Shown here: positions 56,701 through 64,000 of the stretch, one piece after another | Position numbering within the stretch: position 1 is the stretch's first letter | How the letters are laid out: every line of letters begins with the position of its first letter | NCBI RefSeq assembly: GCF_009647655.1 | Contig: NZ_WJFD01000001.1 | Span: 2,046,001 to 2,110,000 of the forward strand | DNA: 64,000 nt | DNA from: Chitinophaga sp. SYP-B3965 | Lineage (GTDB): Bacteria; Bacteroidota; Bacteroidia; Chitinophagales; Chitinophagaceae | Direction of reading: 5' to 3' | Notes under the pieces: model-generated | Database searches by the model: none | Seen by the model: only the letters and a program-made list of their open reading frames with translations | Told to the model about the DNA's origin: nothing | Program-made: the position numbers and the translations under genes

Positions 56701-57000
56701 ATAGACCCTATACTGGTGCAATATGAAAATCCAAGAGACGTGGTGGACCTGCAACTGAGCACCAGGTTAATGAAACAGAAAGCAGAGATCAAATTTAATG
56801 TGGCGGACCTGCTTAACCAGTATTTTATTATCTATAGTAATAATATCAATTATGAGCAGGCAGCAGGCAGATACATATTCCCTCCTCAAAAGCCCAATAA
56901 TGATCCTAAAGGAGATGCCTTTAATGAGGCCATGGACCTTGTAAATTATAAGGTAAAGAAAGGAACAAATTTTAGTATCGTCTTCACGTATAAACTATAA
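53779..57000 (+). CDS. STN-containing TonB-dependent outer membrane receptor
   Basis: 1073 residues from the ATG at 53779, the start of a plausible signal region (KGIFCLLMAVILFGHLPVLAQ); a GTG at 53725 lies in the stem-loop. Domains: STN (about 40-105, ALKIIELLDKQSSYSFTYAQ), carboxypeptidase-regulatory-like (about 130-215, GRVTGKIIDQENGQPVPDAT), plug (about 225-350, VAQVLKRVSGITIQ, IRGVSDRYNNVLINGASLPS, TPDLPGEFTGGLAQINTRDV) and a barrel to the end. It lacks the SusC signature and no susD follows. It should sense or import a ligand and signal through FecR; the ligand is unknown. Confidence 0.92.
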   Translation: MIHNFTQKKQKRKGIFCLLMAVILFGHLPVLAQLSALKEKVSINQNQTTALKIIELLDKQSSYSFTYAQEQLSAVTIPSFKAEGLGEALTLLQKQYGLQFAIRDGNISIKPGPKPENSPASAPQKKPGRVTGKIIDQENGQPVPDATIRIGNKGTISAIDGSFNLSLPTGKYNAEISSLSYGRKRITDVEVKDDAVFELNVTLKREKGQLATVVITSSAKKESIASLYSRQKNNAAVSDGISAEQIRVTPDNNVAQVLKRVSGITIQNEKFVTIRGVSDRYNNVLINGASLPSTEPNRRNFSFDIVPSALLDNIVVNKSATPDLPGEFTGGLAQINTRDVPQENFLSIAIGTGFNTASAGRDFLGYRRDKNAALGIVDPERKWFGDGRVFDPPKYLAQAIYGGDVAYRQKVGAAIPNHWQKYKYPYSPMQNYQLAGGINKSLKHENSIGAIAAVTYRNEMAYEEGDSRVLQQTDFESKRFKYNTAIGALLNAGFKSKRHRLSWKNIYNYKYSNQFDEMFGAYIGQQQYAKRTSDVTLTNSLLHTRLEGEHSISKIGIKLDWYGDYIRQVREQPDSRFLTGLTGRSASYIDEVFIDDDNRYGYSFNNPSITQNGLYGSQLKEIRKNAAGNLSLPFIIGGAKQLFKTGYLWSDRDADFDGTGIAIVAHGDYVRTTGGLPYYQVVTQDAFRNGNLSFLTAYARSGTTGDRYTGKQKLRAWYGMLDLRLLKKLRLTGGVRREDNEMILSTVFYNTQGMSEFRDTVYKENDWLPSANLIYSLTDKFNIRAAYSKTMARPDFVERSPYIYFDFAQMVEVIGENNLKTSRIKNYDLRFEYYPSSTEILSASVFYKDFDQPVEMFYFIGSVSNAMVYRNLHSATARGFEFDIRKSMSFISRGSSWLQNLYFSANATFLKGGIKYIITKSPFTSRDTSFFANGNRPIQGLSPYIINSSLNYQSKSWGLNISYNRYGRRIVNGGIDPILVQYENPRDVVDLQLSTRLMKQKAEIKFNVADLLNQYFIIYSNNINYEQAAGRYIFPPQKPNNDPKGDAFNEAMDLVNYKVKKGTNFSIVFTYKL

Positions 57001-57003
57001 TTT

Positions 57004-57720
57004 ATGATAAGGACATCTCTCTTAATAGGCGCCATTACATTGCTGTGCACATCCTGTTCAAAGAAAGGCCAGCCTGTTGAAAAGCCGCGGTTTACCAGCC
57101 TCACGGTAAACACAATTACAGTTGATTCATTGCTCTTAAAGATCGAAACCAACAACGCAACGTTGATCAATTCAATGGTTTCTCCCGGCAGTAAAGTTGT
57201 TGCTGAAATAAACTATACAGACCCGGCACAGCGGGTCCGCATAACAGATTTACACACCAACCGTGTAATGCTGGATACACTCCTTCAATATAGCACCACG
57301 GCTATTAATAAATTCAATTTCATTCAACCTGGTGCAGGAGCAGACCTGGTATGGCTGGGCCCTCCTGTCAATGAAACAACACCACCAACCGGTAAAATGA
57401 AAATAGCTGTTTTATACGTGCAGAATAGTATGCCTGATGAAGTGAAAGTAGTGGTAGAGAACAGCGAAAGTGGCCAATCAAATCTTGATTATGCCCCGGC
57501 AGACAGCTTTTTACTTAAAAAAGGGCATCTCTCCCCCTTCTTCCCGGGATGGGCGGGACCCGTTCCAAAAAAGCCCCGGCTAAAGGTGTATACAAGCAAT
57601 GCTGCACGAACACTTATAGCAGATCTCAGCAGTAATTTATTCTATGATGCAATTGAAGGTTTCTCTTTTTATTCCTTTCAGAAACCCGTTTCAGGCGCTG
57701 CATCTGCAACTAAACTTTAG
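57004..57720 (+). CDS. Lipoprotein of unknown function
   Basis: 238 residues with a lipoprotein signal (LIGAITLLCTSC, Cys18 predicted). The mature part is beta-rich: FTSLTVNTITVDSLLLKIET, KVVAEINYTDPAQRVRITDL, KMKIAVLYVQNSMPDEVKVV. It has no TPR helices and is not a SusD. It starts 3 bases after the receptor stop, so it may take the SusD position as a surface partner of that receptor. Family not recognised; a DUF4397-like fold is possible. Confidence 0.8.
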   Translation: MIRTSLLIGAITLLCTSCSKKGQPVEKPRFTSLTVNTITVDSLLLKIETNNATLINSMVSPGSKVVAEINYTDPAQRVRITDLHTNRVMLDTLLQYSTTAINKFNFIQPGAGADLVWLGPPVNETTPPTGKMKIAVLYVQNSMPDEVKVVVENSESGQSNLDYAPADSFLLKKGHLSPFFPGWAGPVPKKPRLKVYTSNAARTLIADLSSNLFYDAIEGFSFYSFQKPVSGAASATKL

Positions 57721-57745
57721 TGATCATTTTAAAGACATCTCAACA

Positions 57746-60469
57746 ATGAAATTCACTTATACCCTTCTTATTGCCCTCTTATGGACGGGCATCACTTTCG
57801 GCCAAAGCATTACGGAAGTACATATGCCGCGATATATGCAGAACTCCGGAGGACCAGCCTCCAATCCGGAAAAAGTACCGTATATCTGCCGCGTAACGAT
57901 CAATGGCCTTAAGGTCAATTCAACCTACCGGTATTATAGCCGCCTGGTGGCTGCAACAGATACCGTCAGCACATCCACCTCCTCAGGAGGAGGTATGTAC
58001 ACGCTTGTCAATGCGGCTACAGGGAACTTTTTAAGGGTAACTACTTCGCCTGCATTTACCGTTAACACCCGTTATGCAGAGTTCACCACAGACGCCTCCG
58101 GATCAAGCTCCATTTGGTGCATGGCTGAGGGCAGTACCTCCAGCCTGTTCGATATTGGCGATACCGTATACATGAGAATTTATTTAAACGATGGTGCAGG
58201 GGGAACTACGGCAATGCATCGGTTATATGCACCAAGCCCCATTACCATTATGGCTTTTGACGAAACAGAAACGCATGTTGATCAATACACTGGTGTTACT
58301 CCTTTCACGGGTGGAACAGCCATTCGCAGTACACCTGCAACAGATGTTTCAGCGAAAAATGTGCTGATGCTGTATGATAATATTTCAGGCACAGGCCGCC
58401 CCATGGCCGGCACTGTGATAGAGGGCGATGGCGTTGCAAACACTATAGCCAACGGATATGCGCCATTCTATTCATCCCAGGTGAATGAAGTAAATAAAAC
58501 CTGGGGAACCATCATCCCCAACAACCTGGCCGGAGGGATTAAAAGAATTGCTCAATACAGTCTCGCCAACGGAAGTGAAGTAGGATATAAAGTTTCGACA
58601 GCCGGCACATGGCCCCAAAATGGCGGGGGTACCGTAAGCACCGTCAACACAAGAGGTGGCACAGTGAATGTGATTGTGCTGGATGGTAGTGTACTTACAC
58701 TCGGTATGCCGGTATTACAACCACAAACGATCACATTTAATGCATTACCAGCTAAAACGTATGGTGAGGGGAACTTTATTCCCGGAGCATCTGCCAGTTC
58801 CGGTCTGCCGGTTAGTTATACCAGCAGCAATACTTCAGTAGCCACCATCGTAAATGGTGAAATACATATTACAGGCGCCGGCACCACTAATATCACAGCT
58901 GAGCAACCTGGGGACGACGATCGTCAGGCAGCAATACCTGTAATGCATACACTTACCGTTAATAAAGCAGCGCTTACAATAACAGCACAAGATGTTACCA
59001 TCATACAAAACGATCCTATACCAGCATTTACGATCAATTATAACGGTTTTGTGAATGGAGAGGATGTAAATGCCTTAACAACTGCAGCTACTGCCACCAC
59101 CGCCATTACACAATCCAATATTGCCGGAACTTACACTATTACACCAGCTGGCGCGGTTTCCACTAATTATGATTTCACTTATGTGAACGGAACGCTCACC
59201 GTAAATGCCTCCAAACAGTCGCAGACGATTACCTTCAATTCCTTACCTGCAAAAGTATATGGGAATGCAAATTTTCCTGCCGGTGCTACTGTAAGTTCCA
59301 ACTTACCATTGACCTATAGCAGCAGCAATCCCGCTGTGGCAACAATAGATAATAATGGCATTATTCATATCACGGGAACAGGCAATACCAATATTGCTGT
59401 ATCGCAGAATGGCAACAATGCCTTCTTCGCGGCTACTCCTGTGAGTAGCACACTGATAGTTAACCCCGCTGTGCTTACAATTATGGCAGAAAATAAAGAA
59501 AGACTATTGGGGCAGCCTAATCCTGGGCTCTCAGTAACTTATAGTGGTTTTGTAAATAATGAAAACAGCTCAGTATTAACAGCACTGCCTGTGGTTACCA
59601 CTACTGCTACGGTAGCTTCTGCTGCCGGTAATTATCCCATTACAGCGAATGGAGCGGCCGCTGTAAATTATACGATTGCCTATACCAATGGAACCTTAAC
59701 TGTTTTACCACTCCCGGCACAGACAATTACTTTCAATACACTACCAATAAAACGTTATGGGAATGCTGATTTTGCCATCGGCGCCACAGCCAGTTCCGGC
59801 CTTACGGTAAGTTATACCAGCAGCAATACACAGGTGGCAACGGTAAATAATGGCATCATTCATATTGCAGGAGCAGGTACTGCAGACATTACAGCAAGCC
59901 AAACCGGTGATCCCTTTAACGCGGCAGCACAACCGGTAACACAAACACTCACTGTGCAAAAAGCCAATCTGGTTGTTTCCTCACTGGACACCATCAAAAA
60001 CGAAGGCCAGCCCAACCCTGCATTTACAATAACCTATTCCGGTTTCGTGAACGGAGATGATGCCAGCGACCTTGCTACACCACCTGCAATTGCTGCAGCC
60101 ACTACTGCTACATCACTGGCCGGCACCTATCCTATCACGGTATCTGGTGCAACGTCACCCAACTATAACATTGCACATATAGCCGGAAAGCTGAGCATAT
60201 TCCCTCCTAATGGCAAAGATCAGGACATCGTGAATGCTCATATGAGCGCTCCGGGCAAACTGCGGGTAAACTATTACGCGCTTAAAGAGGAGAAGATCAG
60301 CTTTCAATTATTCGATAGTTATGGTAATCGCCTGCAGGGTGCAGCCCTATCCGCCAGCAAAGGTTTTAATACCTGGAATTTTGAAGTAGGTAATGTGGCT
60401 GCCGGTCTTTATTTCATAAGGATCATAGGCAGGGAAACAACCATTAAAACAAAAGTGGTCATCCGTTAA
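57746..60469 (+). CDS. T9SS-sorted surface protein with three Ig/MBG-like modules
   Basis: 907 residues from the ATG at 57746, the start of signal peptide MKFTYTLLIALLWTGITFGQ; the frame extends upstream into the previous gene but that start would overlap it. N-terminal unknown domain (about 25-325). Then three 166-residue modules starting at Gln327, Gln493 and Gln659, each an Ig-like half (QTITFNALPAKTYGEGNF, SSNTSVATIVNGEIHITGAG) and an MBG-like half (AFTINYNGFVNGEDVNALTT). The C-terminal domain (about 823-907, QLFDSYGNRLQ, GLYFIRIIG, TIKTKVVIR) is a T9SS type-A sorting signal. It should be exported across the outer membrane and attached to or released from the surface. An adhesin-like role is inferred. 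Confidence 0.9.
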   Translation: MKFTYTLLIALLWTGITFGQSITEVHMPRYMQNSGGPASNPEKVPYICRVTINGLKVNSTYRYYSRLVAATDTVSTSTSSGGGMYTLVNAATGNFLRVTTSPAFTVNTRYAEFTTDASGSSSIWCMAEGSTSSLFDIGDTVYMRIYLNDGAGGTTAMHRLYAPSPITIMAFDETETHVDQYTGVTPFTGGTAIRSTPATDVSAKNVLMLYDNISGTGRPMAGTVIEGDGVANTIANGYAPFYSSQVNEVNKTWGTIIPNNLAGGIKRIAQYSLANGSEVGYKVSTAGTWPQNGGGTVSTVNTRGGTVNVIVLDGSVLTLGMPVLQPQTITFNALPAKTYGEGNFIPGASASSGLPVSYTSSNTSVATIVNGEIHITGAGTTNITAEQPGDDDRQAAIPVMHTLTVNKAALTITAQDVTIIQNDPIPAFTINYNGFVNGEDVNALTTAATATTAITQSNIAGTYTITPAGAVSTNYDFTYVNGTLTVNASKQSQTITFNSLPAKVYGNANFPAGATVSSNLPLTYSSSNPAVATIDNNGIIHITGTGNTNIAVSQNGNNAFFAATPVSSTLIVNPAVLTIMAENKERLLGQPNPGLSVTYSGFVNNENSSVLTALPVVTTTATVASAAGNYPITANGAAAVNYTIAYTNGTLTVLPLPAQTITFNTLPIKRYGNADFAIGATASSGLTVSYTSSNTQVATVNNGIIHIAGAGTADITASQTGDPFNAAAQPVTQTLTVQKANLVVSSLDTIKNEGQPNPAFTITYSGFVNGDDASDLATPPAIAAATTATSLAGTYPITVSGATSPNYNIAHIAGKLSIFPPNGKDQDIVNAHMSAPGKLRVNYYALKEEKISFQLFDSYGNRLQGAALSASKGFNTWNFEVGNVAAGLYFIRIIGRETTIKTKVVIR

Positions 60470-60481
60470 ATCAACACAGAC

Positions 60482-61567
60482 ATGAAAAAGATCATTATCA
60501 CACTATATTTTATTGCAACAGTAATAACATTACATGCACAGGATGGCAGTAACCAGGTGAATATCACCACCACAGCCGTTCCCTTTCTTCGCATTTCTCC
60601 TGATGCCCGGAGTGGCAGTATGGGAGAAGCAGCAATGGGCCTGTCTCCTGATGTGAACAGTGTTTTTTATAATCAGGCCAAAACATCGTTTAACACCAAT
60701 AAAGCTGGTGTGGCACTTAATTATTCCCCCTGGATGAAAGAAGTGGCAGATGATATGTATTTCACTACACTGGCAGGTTTCTACAAACCAACAGACAACA
60801 AAGCCATCGCCGCTTCCCTTCGTTACTTCAGCCTGGGCAATGTTCCCATAGTAGACTACAATGGTAATAAGCTCAACACCAGCCAGCCCCGCGAGTTTGC
60901 ATTCGACCTTGGTTATTCAGTGAAATTATCTCAGCATCTGGGCATTGGCCTTACTGCCCGTTATATACGTTCAAAACTGGCAACCGGTGCTGTAAACGGA
61001 ACAGACTATAAAGCAGGCAGCGCCGTTGCGGCGGATCTCTCACTTTTTTATACCAATAAAAACGATGAAGGTAAAGGCTGGTCAGCAGGCCTGGCTTTAT
61101 CCAATCTTGGCACCAAAATCTCCTATACGGATGATCAGTCTGATTTTATTCCGGCCAATCTCGGCGTAGGAGCCGCTTATACAGAAGTATGGGATAAAGA
61201 CAATCGCATCACTATTGCGGCGGATATCAACAAACTGCTGGTACCTGCCGTACCCACAGACCAGCATGAAATTAAAAATTACTACGAAACAGGCGTTATG
61301 GAGAGCTGGCTGCAATCTTTTAACAACCAGGCCCTCCAATTAGGGACGGGGATAGAGTACCAGTATAAAGGTTTGCTAAGCCTGCGGCTTGGATACAGCA
61401 CCAGGACTTACGCAGCCGGAAACTGGCAAAATCTCAGTGTTGGAACCGGGTTGAGCCTTGGTATTGCTACCATCAACTTCGCCTATCTTGTTCCTACAGG
61501 AGATAAGATAAACCGTAGCCCGCTAAGTAATACCATCCGGTTAGGCGTGGCCGTTAATATCAAATAG
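60482..61567 (+). CDS. porV-like: PorV-family T9SS outer membrane shuttle protein
   Basis: 361 residues with signal peptide MKKIIITLYFIATVITLHAQ. The start of the mature part, ITTTAVPFLRISPDARSGSM followed by GEAAMGLSPDVNSVFYNQAK, is the PorV/LptO signature; the rest is a 14-strand FadL-like barrel (FAFDLGYSVKLSQHLGIGLT, LSLRLGYSTRTYAAGNWQNL). PorV collects T9SS cargo by its C-terminal domain at the translocon and hands it to the attachment complex. Slightly shorter than Porphyromonas PorV. It lies 12 bases behind the cargo gene, so this looks like a dedicated copy; whether it is the cell's only PorV cannot be told. Confidence 0.88.
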   Translation: MKKIIITLYFIATVITLHAQDGSNQVNITTTAVPFLRISPDARSGSMGEAAMGLSPDVNSVFYNQAKTSFNTNKAGVALNYSPWMKEVADDMYFTTLAGFYKPTDNKAIAASLRYFSLGNVPIVDYNGNKLNTSQPREFAFDLGYSVKLSQHLGIGLTARYIRSKLATGAVNGTDYKAGSAVAADLSLFYTNKNDEGKGWSAGLALSNLGTKISYTDDQSDFIPANLGVGAAYTEVWDKDNRITIAADINKLLVPAVPTDQHEIKNYYETGVMESWLQSFNNQALQLGTGIEYQYKGLLSLRLGYSTRTYAAGNWQNLSVGTGLSLGIATINFAYLVPTGDKINRSPLSNTIRLGVAVNIK

Positions 61568-61571
61568 CAGT

Positions 61572-61600
61572 ATAAGAACGGGGGCACACCCCGTTCTTAT
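61572..61600 (+). terminator. Hairpin at the end of the T9SS operon
   Basis: A 12-bp perfect stem ATAAGAACGGGG / CCCCGTTCTTAT with a 5-nt loop (GCACA), 5 bases after the PorV stop. No U-run follows, so it may be a Rho-dependent or mRNA-protecting hairpin. Confidence 0.7.
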
Positions 61601-61742
61601 CGTTAAAATACTATCAGACCTCCTGACATCTACTGACACTTTTTTCAGATTTTTTCCCCTGTAACCCTATACTATCAAGGATCTATCGCTAATCCTTCAG
61701 TGGTGCTCAGTGCCAGCAAGAGTTTGAGGGTGTTTGGTAGGA

Positions 61743-61764
61743 GGATGACAGAAGGATGGCAGAA
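61743..61764. repeat. 11-bp tandem repeat
   Basis: GGATGACAGAA is followed directly by GGATGGCAGAA, one base different. It lies 57 bases upstream of the next start codon. Function unknown. Confidence 0.5.
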
Positions 61765-61820
61765 GGAACGGGCAATTTTTTTCTTTCCCACCTGATCTGA
61801 TATTGCTATATTCGCTCCAT

Positions 61821-62570
61821 ATGAAAAAATATATCCTGCTACTTATTTTGCTCGTTTCTCTTTCAGGGTATGCCCAGCAGCAAACGATCAATAACTATAA
61901 ATACGTATTGATCCCTGAAAAATATAGCTTTCTCAGGGAATCCAACCAGTATGGACTCAACTCGCTTACCAAATCCCTCATGGAAGAAAAAGGGTTTACC
62001 GCTTACTTTGATAACTCAGATGTACCGAAAGAATTGGCCGGCAACAGGTGTAATGCATTGAATGCTGAAATTGTGCAGAAAAAAGGCCTGTTCGTAACCA
62101 ACCTGACGCTTATATTAAAGGACTGCCAGGGCAATATTATCTTCAAAAGCAAAGAGGGCAAAAGCAGGGAAAAAGAATTCGAAATTTCCTATACAATGGC
62201 CTTAAGGGACGCCTACACCTCCCTGAACGATGTGCCGTATGCTTATAATGGAACGGTAAACACGCCAGCCCAACAGGCAGTTACAATCCCGGCAACTGCT
62301 CCGGTAATGGCTCCAGCCCCCGCTCCTGCCCCGGCAGAAACAAAAGACGCAGCAGGAACATTATACGCCCAGCCAACACCTAACGGATACCAATTAATAG
62401 ATACCACACCAAAGAAAGTTTTAACCCTGTTTAAAACTTCCGTACCTGAATATTTTATTGCCGACAACGGATCCTCTCATGGAATAGTACTGAAGAAAAA
62501 CGGAGAATGGTATTTCGAATACTATAAAGACGATAAGCTTTTGGCTGAAAAACTGCTGATCAAGTTTTAA
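61821..62570 (+). CDS. Exported protein of unknown function with proline/alanine linker
   Basis: 249 residues from the ATG at 61821, chosen because it starts signal peptide MKKYILLLILLVSLSGYAQ; a TTG-like frame extension of 18 bases precedes it. N-terminal domain (about 20-140): YKYVLIPEKYSFLRESNQYG, SLMEEKGFTAYFDNSDVPKE, IIFKSKEGKSREKEFEISYT. Then a linker rich in Pro/Ala (APVMAPAPAPAPAETKD) and a small C-terminal domain (FIADNGSSHGIVLKKNGEWY). The N-terminal part recalls small periplasmic proteins of Bacteroidota but no family is named with confidence. The stop overlaps that of the opposite gene by 3-4 bases. Confidence 0.78.
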   Translation: MKKYILLLILLVSLSGYAQQQTINNYKYVLIPEKYSFLRESNQYGLNSLTKSLMEEKGFTAYFDNSDVPKELAGNRCNALNAEIVQKKGLFVTNLTLILKDCQGNIIFKSKEGKSREKEFEISYTMALRDAYTSLNDVPYAYNGTVNTPAQQAVTIPATAPVMAPAPAPAPAETKDAAGTLYAQPTPNGYQLIDTTPKKVLTLFKTSVPEYFIADNGSSHGIVLKKNGEWYFEYYKDDKLLAEKLLIKF

Positions 62571-64000
62571 AGGTTCCCCAGGAAGCTATTGAGCGATTCA
62601 CCTGTTTGCAGGCCAAGTTTTTTCCTGATCCTGTAACGGTGGATCTCCACCCCCCGTACCGTGACATTACTGAGCTGGGATATTTGCTTGGAGGAGAAGT
62701 TAAGGTATAAGTAAGCACAGATCTTCAATTCACTTTGAGATAATTTGGGGTAATTTTTCTTTAGCTTTTTCAGCAAATTATCGTTGGCTTCGTCAAAATG
62801 CACGGCAAACTTATCCCAGTTGGCATTATTATCTTCCACTTCTTTTAATAAAGAAATGATACTCTTGATATCACTTTTATTATCCGGGTTATTATCCAGT
62901 TTGATCACTTCTTCCCTTAACTTATGAAATGTATTGGCATTTTCTTCCAGCTGCATGCTTGAACTCGCCAGTTCTTTATTCTTCAAAGCCACTTCACTTG
63001 CCAGATTTTCATTCTGCAGCTTTATGATCTCCTTTTCATTTTTCTCTAATTCCAACTGATGTATATATTCTAACTGCTTTTGCTTCTCTTCAAATTTCTT
63101 TTGTTGCTGCAACAGCTTTCTGCGATGCCACCTGTTTAACAGGTAAAAAAGCAAACACAGGATAAGCAAATAAATAGCCTTCGCCCAGATCGAATTGTAC
63201 CATGGCGGCATGATGATAAAAGTGTATAGGACCGGGGCTGATTCATGGTTTAAATTATCACGTGCTTTGAGGTTAAAGGTGTATTTACCAGCCGGCAGGT
63301 TCGTATAATCCTTCTCCTTTTTAGAAGTCCAGGCAGACCATTCCTTTTCATACCCTTCCAGCCGGTAACTGTATTCAATATTATTAGGGCGTCCATATAT
63401 GGGAGAACTGAATTCAAAGTGAAAAGAACTGAATATGGAGGAAAGTGTAACCTCCTTTTTATTGGGGAGAAAGAATCCTCCGAATACCAGGCTATCTTTT
63501 TCTCCTATGGCTTTAATTTCATTCAACAGAACGGTTGGCTGCAACTTTTGCGCAGCATATTTCTCGTAATCAATGTGTATGGCGCCATTTTCGGAGCCTA
63601 TAAAAATGTTCTGCTGATTGTAGGGATAGATATTATCAAAATTAGACAATGTATAACCCTCCAATTCCGGGAAATAAGAAATGGTATAAGGCTGATGCTG
63701 ATCATTGGGGGAGAAATGCGCAATACCCAGTTTCTTCCCGCTGCAGAACCATATATTGCCTTTATCATCCTCTTTCATATATCGTACCGGCAGGCCATTG
63801 AAAACGGACAAAAACTTTGATGGAACTAATTTAGCTGTAGCCGGATCAAATTCATATACCCCCGATTCTGTTGAAAACACGATCCGGTTCCTGATCTTAA
63901 ATACGTAATTGTTAAAATTGGAAGGCAAGCCATCCGTGCTTGTAAAAAGACGGGTATTGTATTTCATACTGTCCGGAGATACCTGGATCTGGTAAATACC
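62567..64000 (-). CDS. Propeller / Y_Y_Y / LuxR-type membrane regulator, 5' truncated
   Basis: The frame is open through the window end (codons upstream of the ATG at 63967 read GIYQIQVSPDS), so the N-terminus is missing; 477 residues are present. Order: end of a two-component-regulator beta-propeller (TSTDGLPSNFNNYV, GNIWFCSGKKLGIAH), Y_Y_Y domain (YSYRLEGYEKEWSAWTSKKE, LPAGKYTFNLKARDNLNHES), one membrane span (WAKAIYLLILCLLFYLL), a long coiled coil, and a LuxR-type HTH (LSQSELKICAYLYLNFSSKQ, ISQLSNVTVRGVEIHRYRIR). No histidine kinase or receiver domain is present, so it should sense in the periplasm and bind DNA or signal directly. Confidence 0.9.
   Translation of the reverse strand, partial: GIYQIQVSPDSMKYNTRLFTSTDGLPSNFNNYVFKIRNRIVFSTESGVYEFDPATAKLVPSKFLSVFNGLPVRYMKEDDKGNIWFCSGKKLGIAHFSPNDQHQPYTISYFPELEGYTLSNFDNIYPYNQQNIFIGSENGAIHIDYEKYAAQKLQPTVLLNEIKAIGEKDSLVFGGFFLPNKKEVTLSSIFSSFHFEFSSPIYGRPNNIEYSYRLEGYEKEWSAWTSKKEKDYTNLPAGKYTFNLKARDNLNHESAPVLYTFIIMPPWYNSIWAKAIYLLILCLLFYLLNRWHRRKLLQQQKKFEEKQKQLEYIHQLELEKNEKEIIKLQNENLASEVALKNKELASSSMQLEENANTFHKLREEVIKLDNNPDNKSDIKSIISLLKEVEDNNANWDKFAVHFDEANDNLLKKLKKNYPKLSQSELKICAYLYLNFSSKQISQLSNVTVRGVEIHRYRIRKKLGLQTGESLNSFLGNL

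Noticed and set aside
57644..57745. Upstream start for the T9SS cargo inside the lipoprotein gene
   Set aside because: It would overlap the lipoprotein coding region in another frame; the ATG at 57746 starts an obvious signal peptide.

Overview
The window reads as chromosomal DNA of a Bacteroidota member, most likely family Chitinophagaceae and close to Chitinophaga. Pointers are three SusC-like porins with SusD-like lipoproteins, two ECF sigma/FecR modules, a type IX secretion (T9SS) cargo next to a PorV homologue, TlpA-type redoxins with DUF4369 domains, AraC one-component regulators and promoters of the TTTG-N19-TAnnTTTG type. No rRNA, tRNA, CRISPR array, transposase or phage gene was recognised. 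Both ends cut through genes.

Layout. 1-5626 (+): the 3' part of a susC gene, a susD gene and a double-domain TlpA redoxin. 5661-8072 (-): a siderophore-type TonB-dependent receptor. 8383-11099 (+): zinc alcohol dehydrogenase, AraC regulator, orphan OmpR-type response regulator. 11108-22919 (-): an eight-gene uptake locus in the order ECF sigma, three-domain RidA-like exported protein, sodium:solute symporter, FecR, SusC with an STN signalling domain, SusD with an unusual glycine-rich insert, DUF5017 lipoprotein, Gfo/Idh/MocA oxidoreductase. 23319-26699 (+): a small unknown protein, an exported nucleotide pyrophosphatase/phosphodiesterase, a membrane-anchored coiled-coil protein and a protein built of two degenerate receiver domains.

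26714-33250: a three-gene minus-strand operon (Gfo/Idh/MocA oxidoreductase, sugar isomerase/epimerase, a large ThuA-dehydrogenase-HEAT-cupredoxin fusion) with a divergent AraC regulator. By analogy with known families this looks like oxidative keto-sugar or keto-glycoside catabolism. 33274-40598: mixed genes (transglutaminase-like, LLM flavin oxidoreductase, YceI, S41 peptidase, DUF898/YjgN, OmpA lipoprotein) and a repeat-rich gap at 34460-34802. 40758-51569: SusC, SusD and a GntR/LacI-type regulator on the minus strand, facing away from GH127 beta-L-arabinofuranosidase, aldehyde dehydrogenase and AraC on the plus strand; this looks like an arabinoside-use locus.

52110-61567 (+) is the most striking block: ECF sigma, FecR, an STN-containing TonB-dependent receptor, a small lipoprotein, a T9SS-sorted protein with three exact 166-residue Ig/MBG-like modules, and a PorV homologue. 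It looks like one regulated surface-protein export unit carrying its own signalling receptor and its own T9SS shuttle. The window ends with an exported unknown protein (61821-62570) and a propeller/Y_Y_Y/LuxR-type membrane regulator cut by the window edge.
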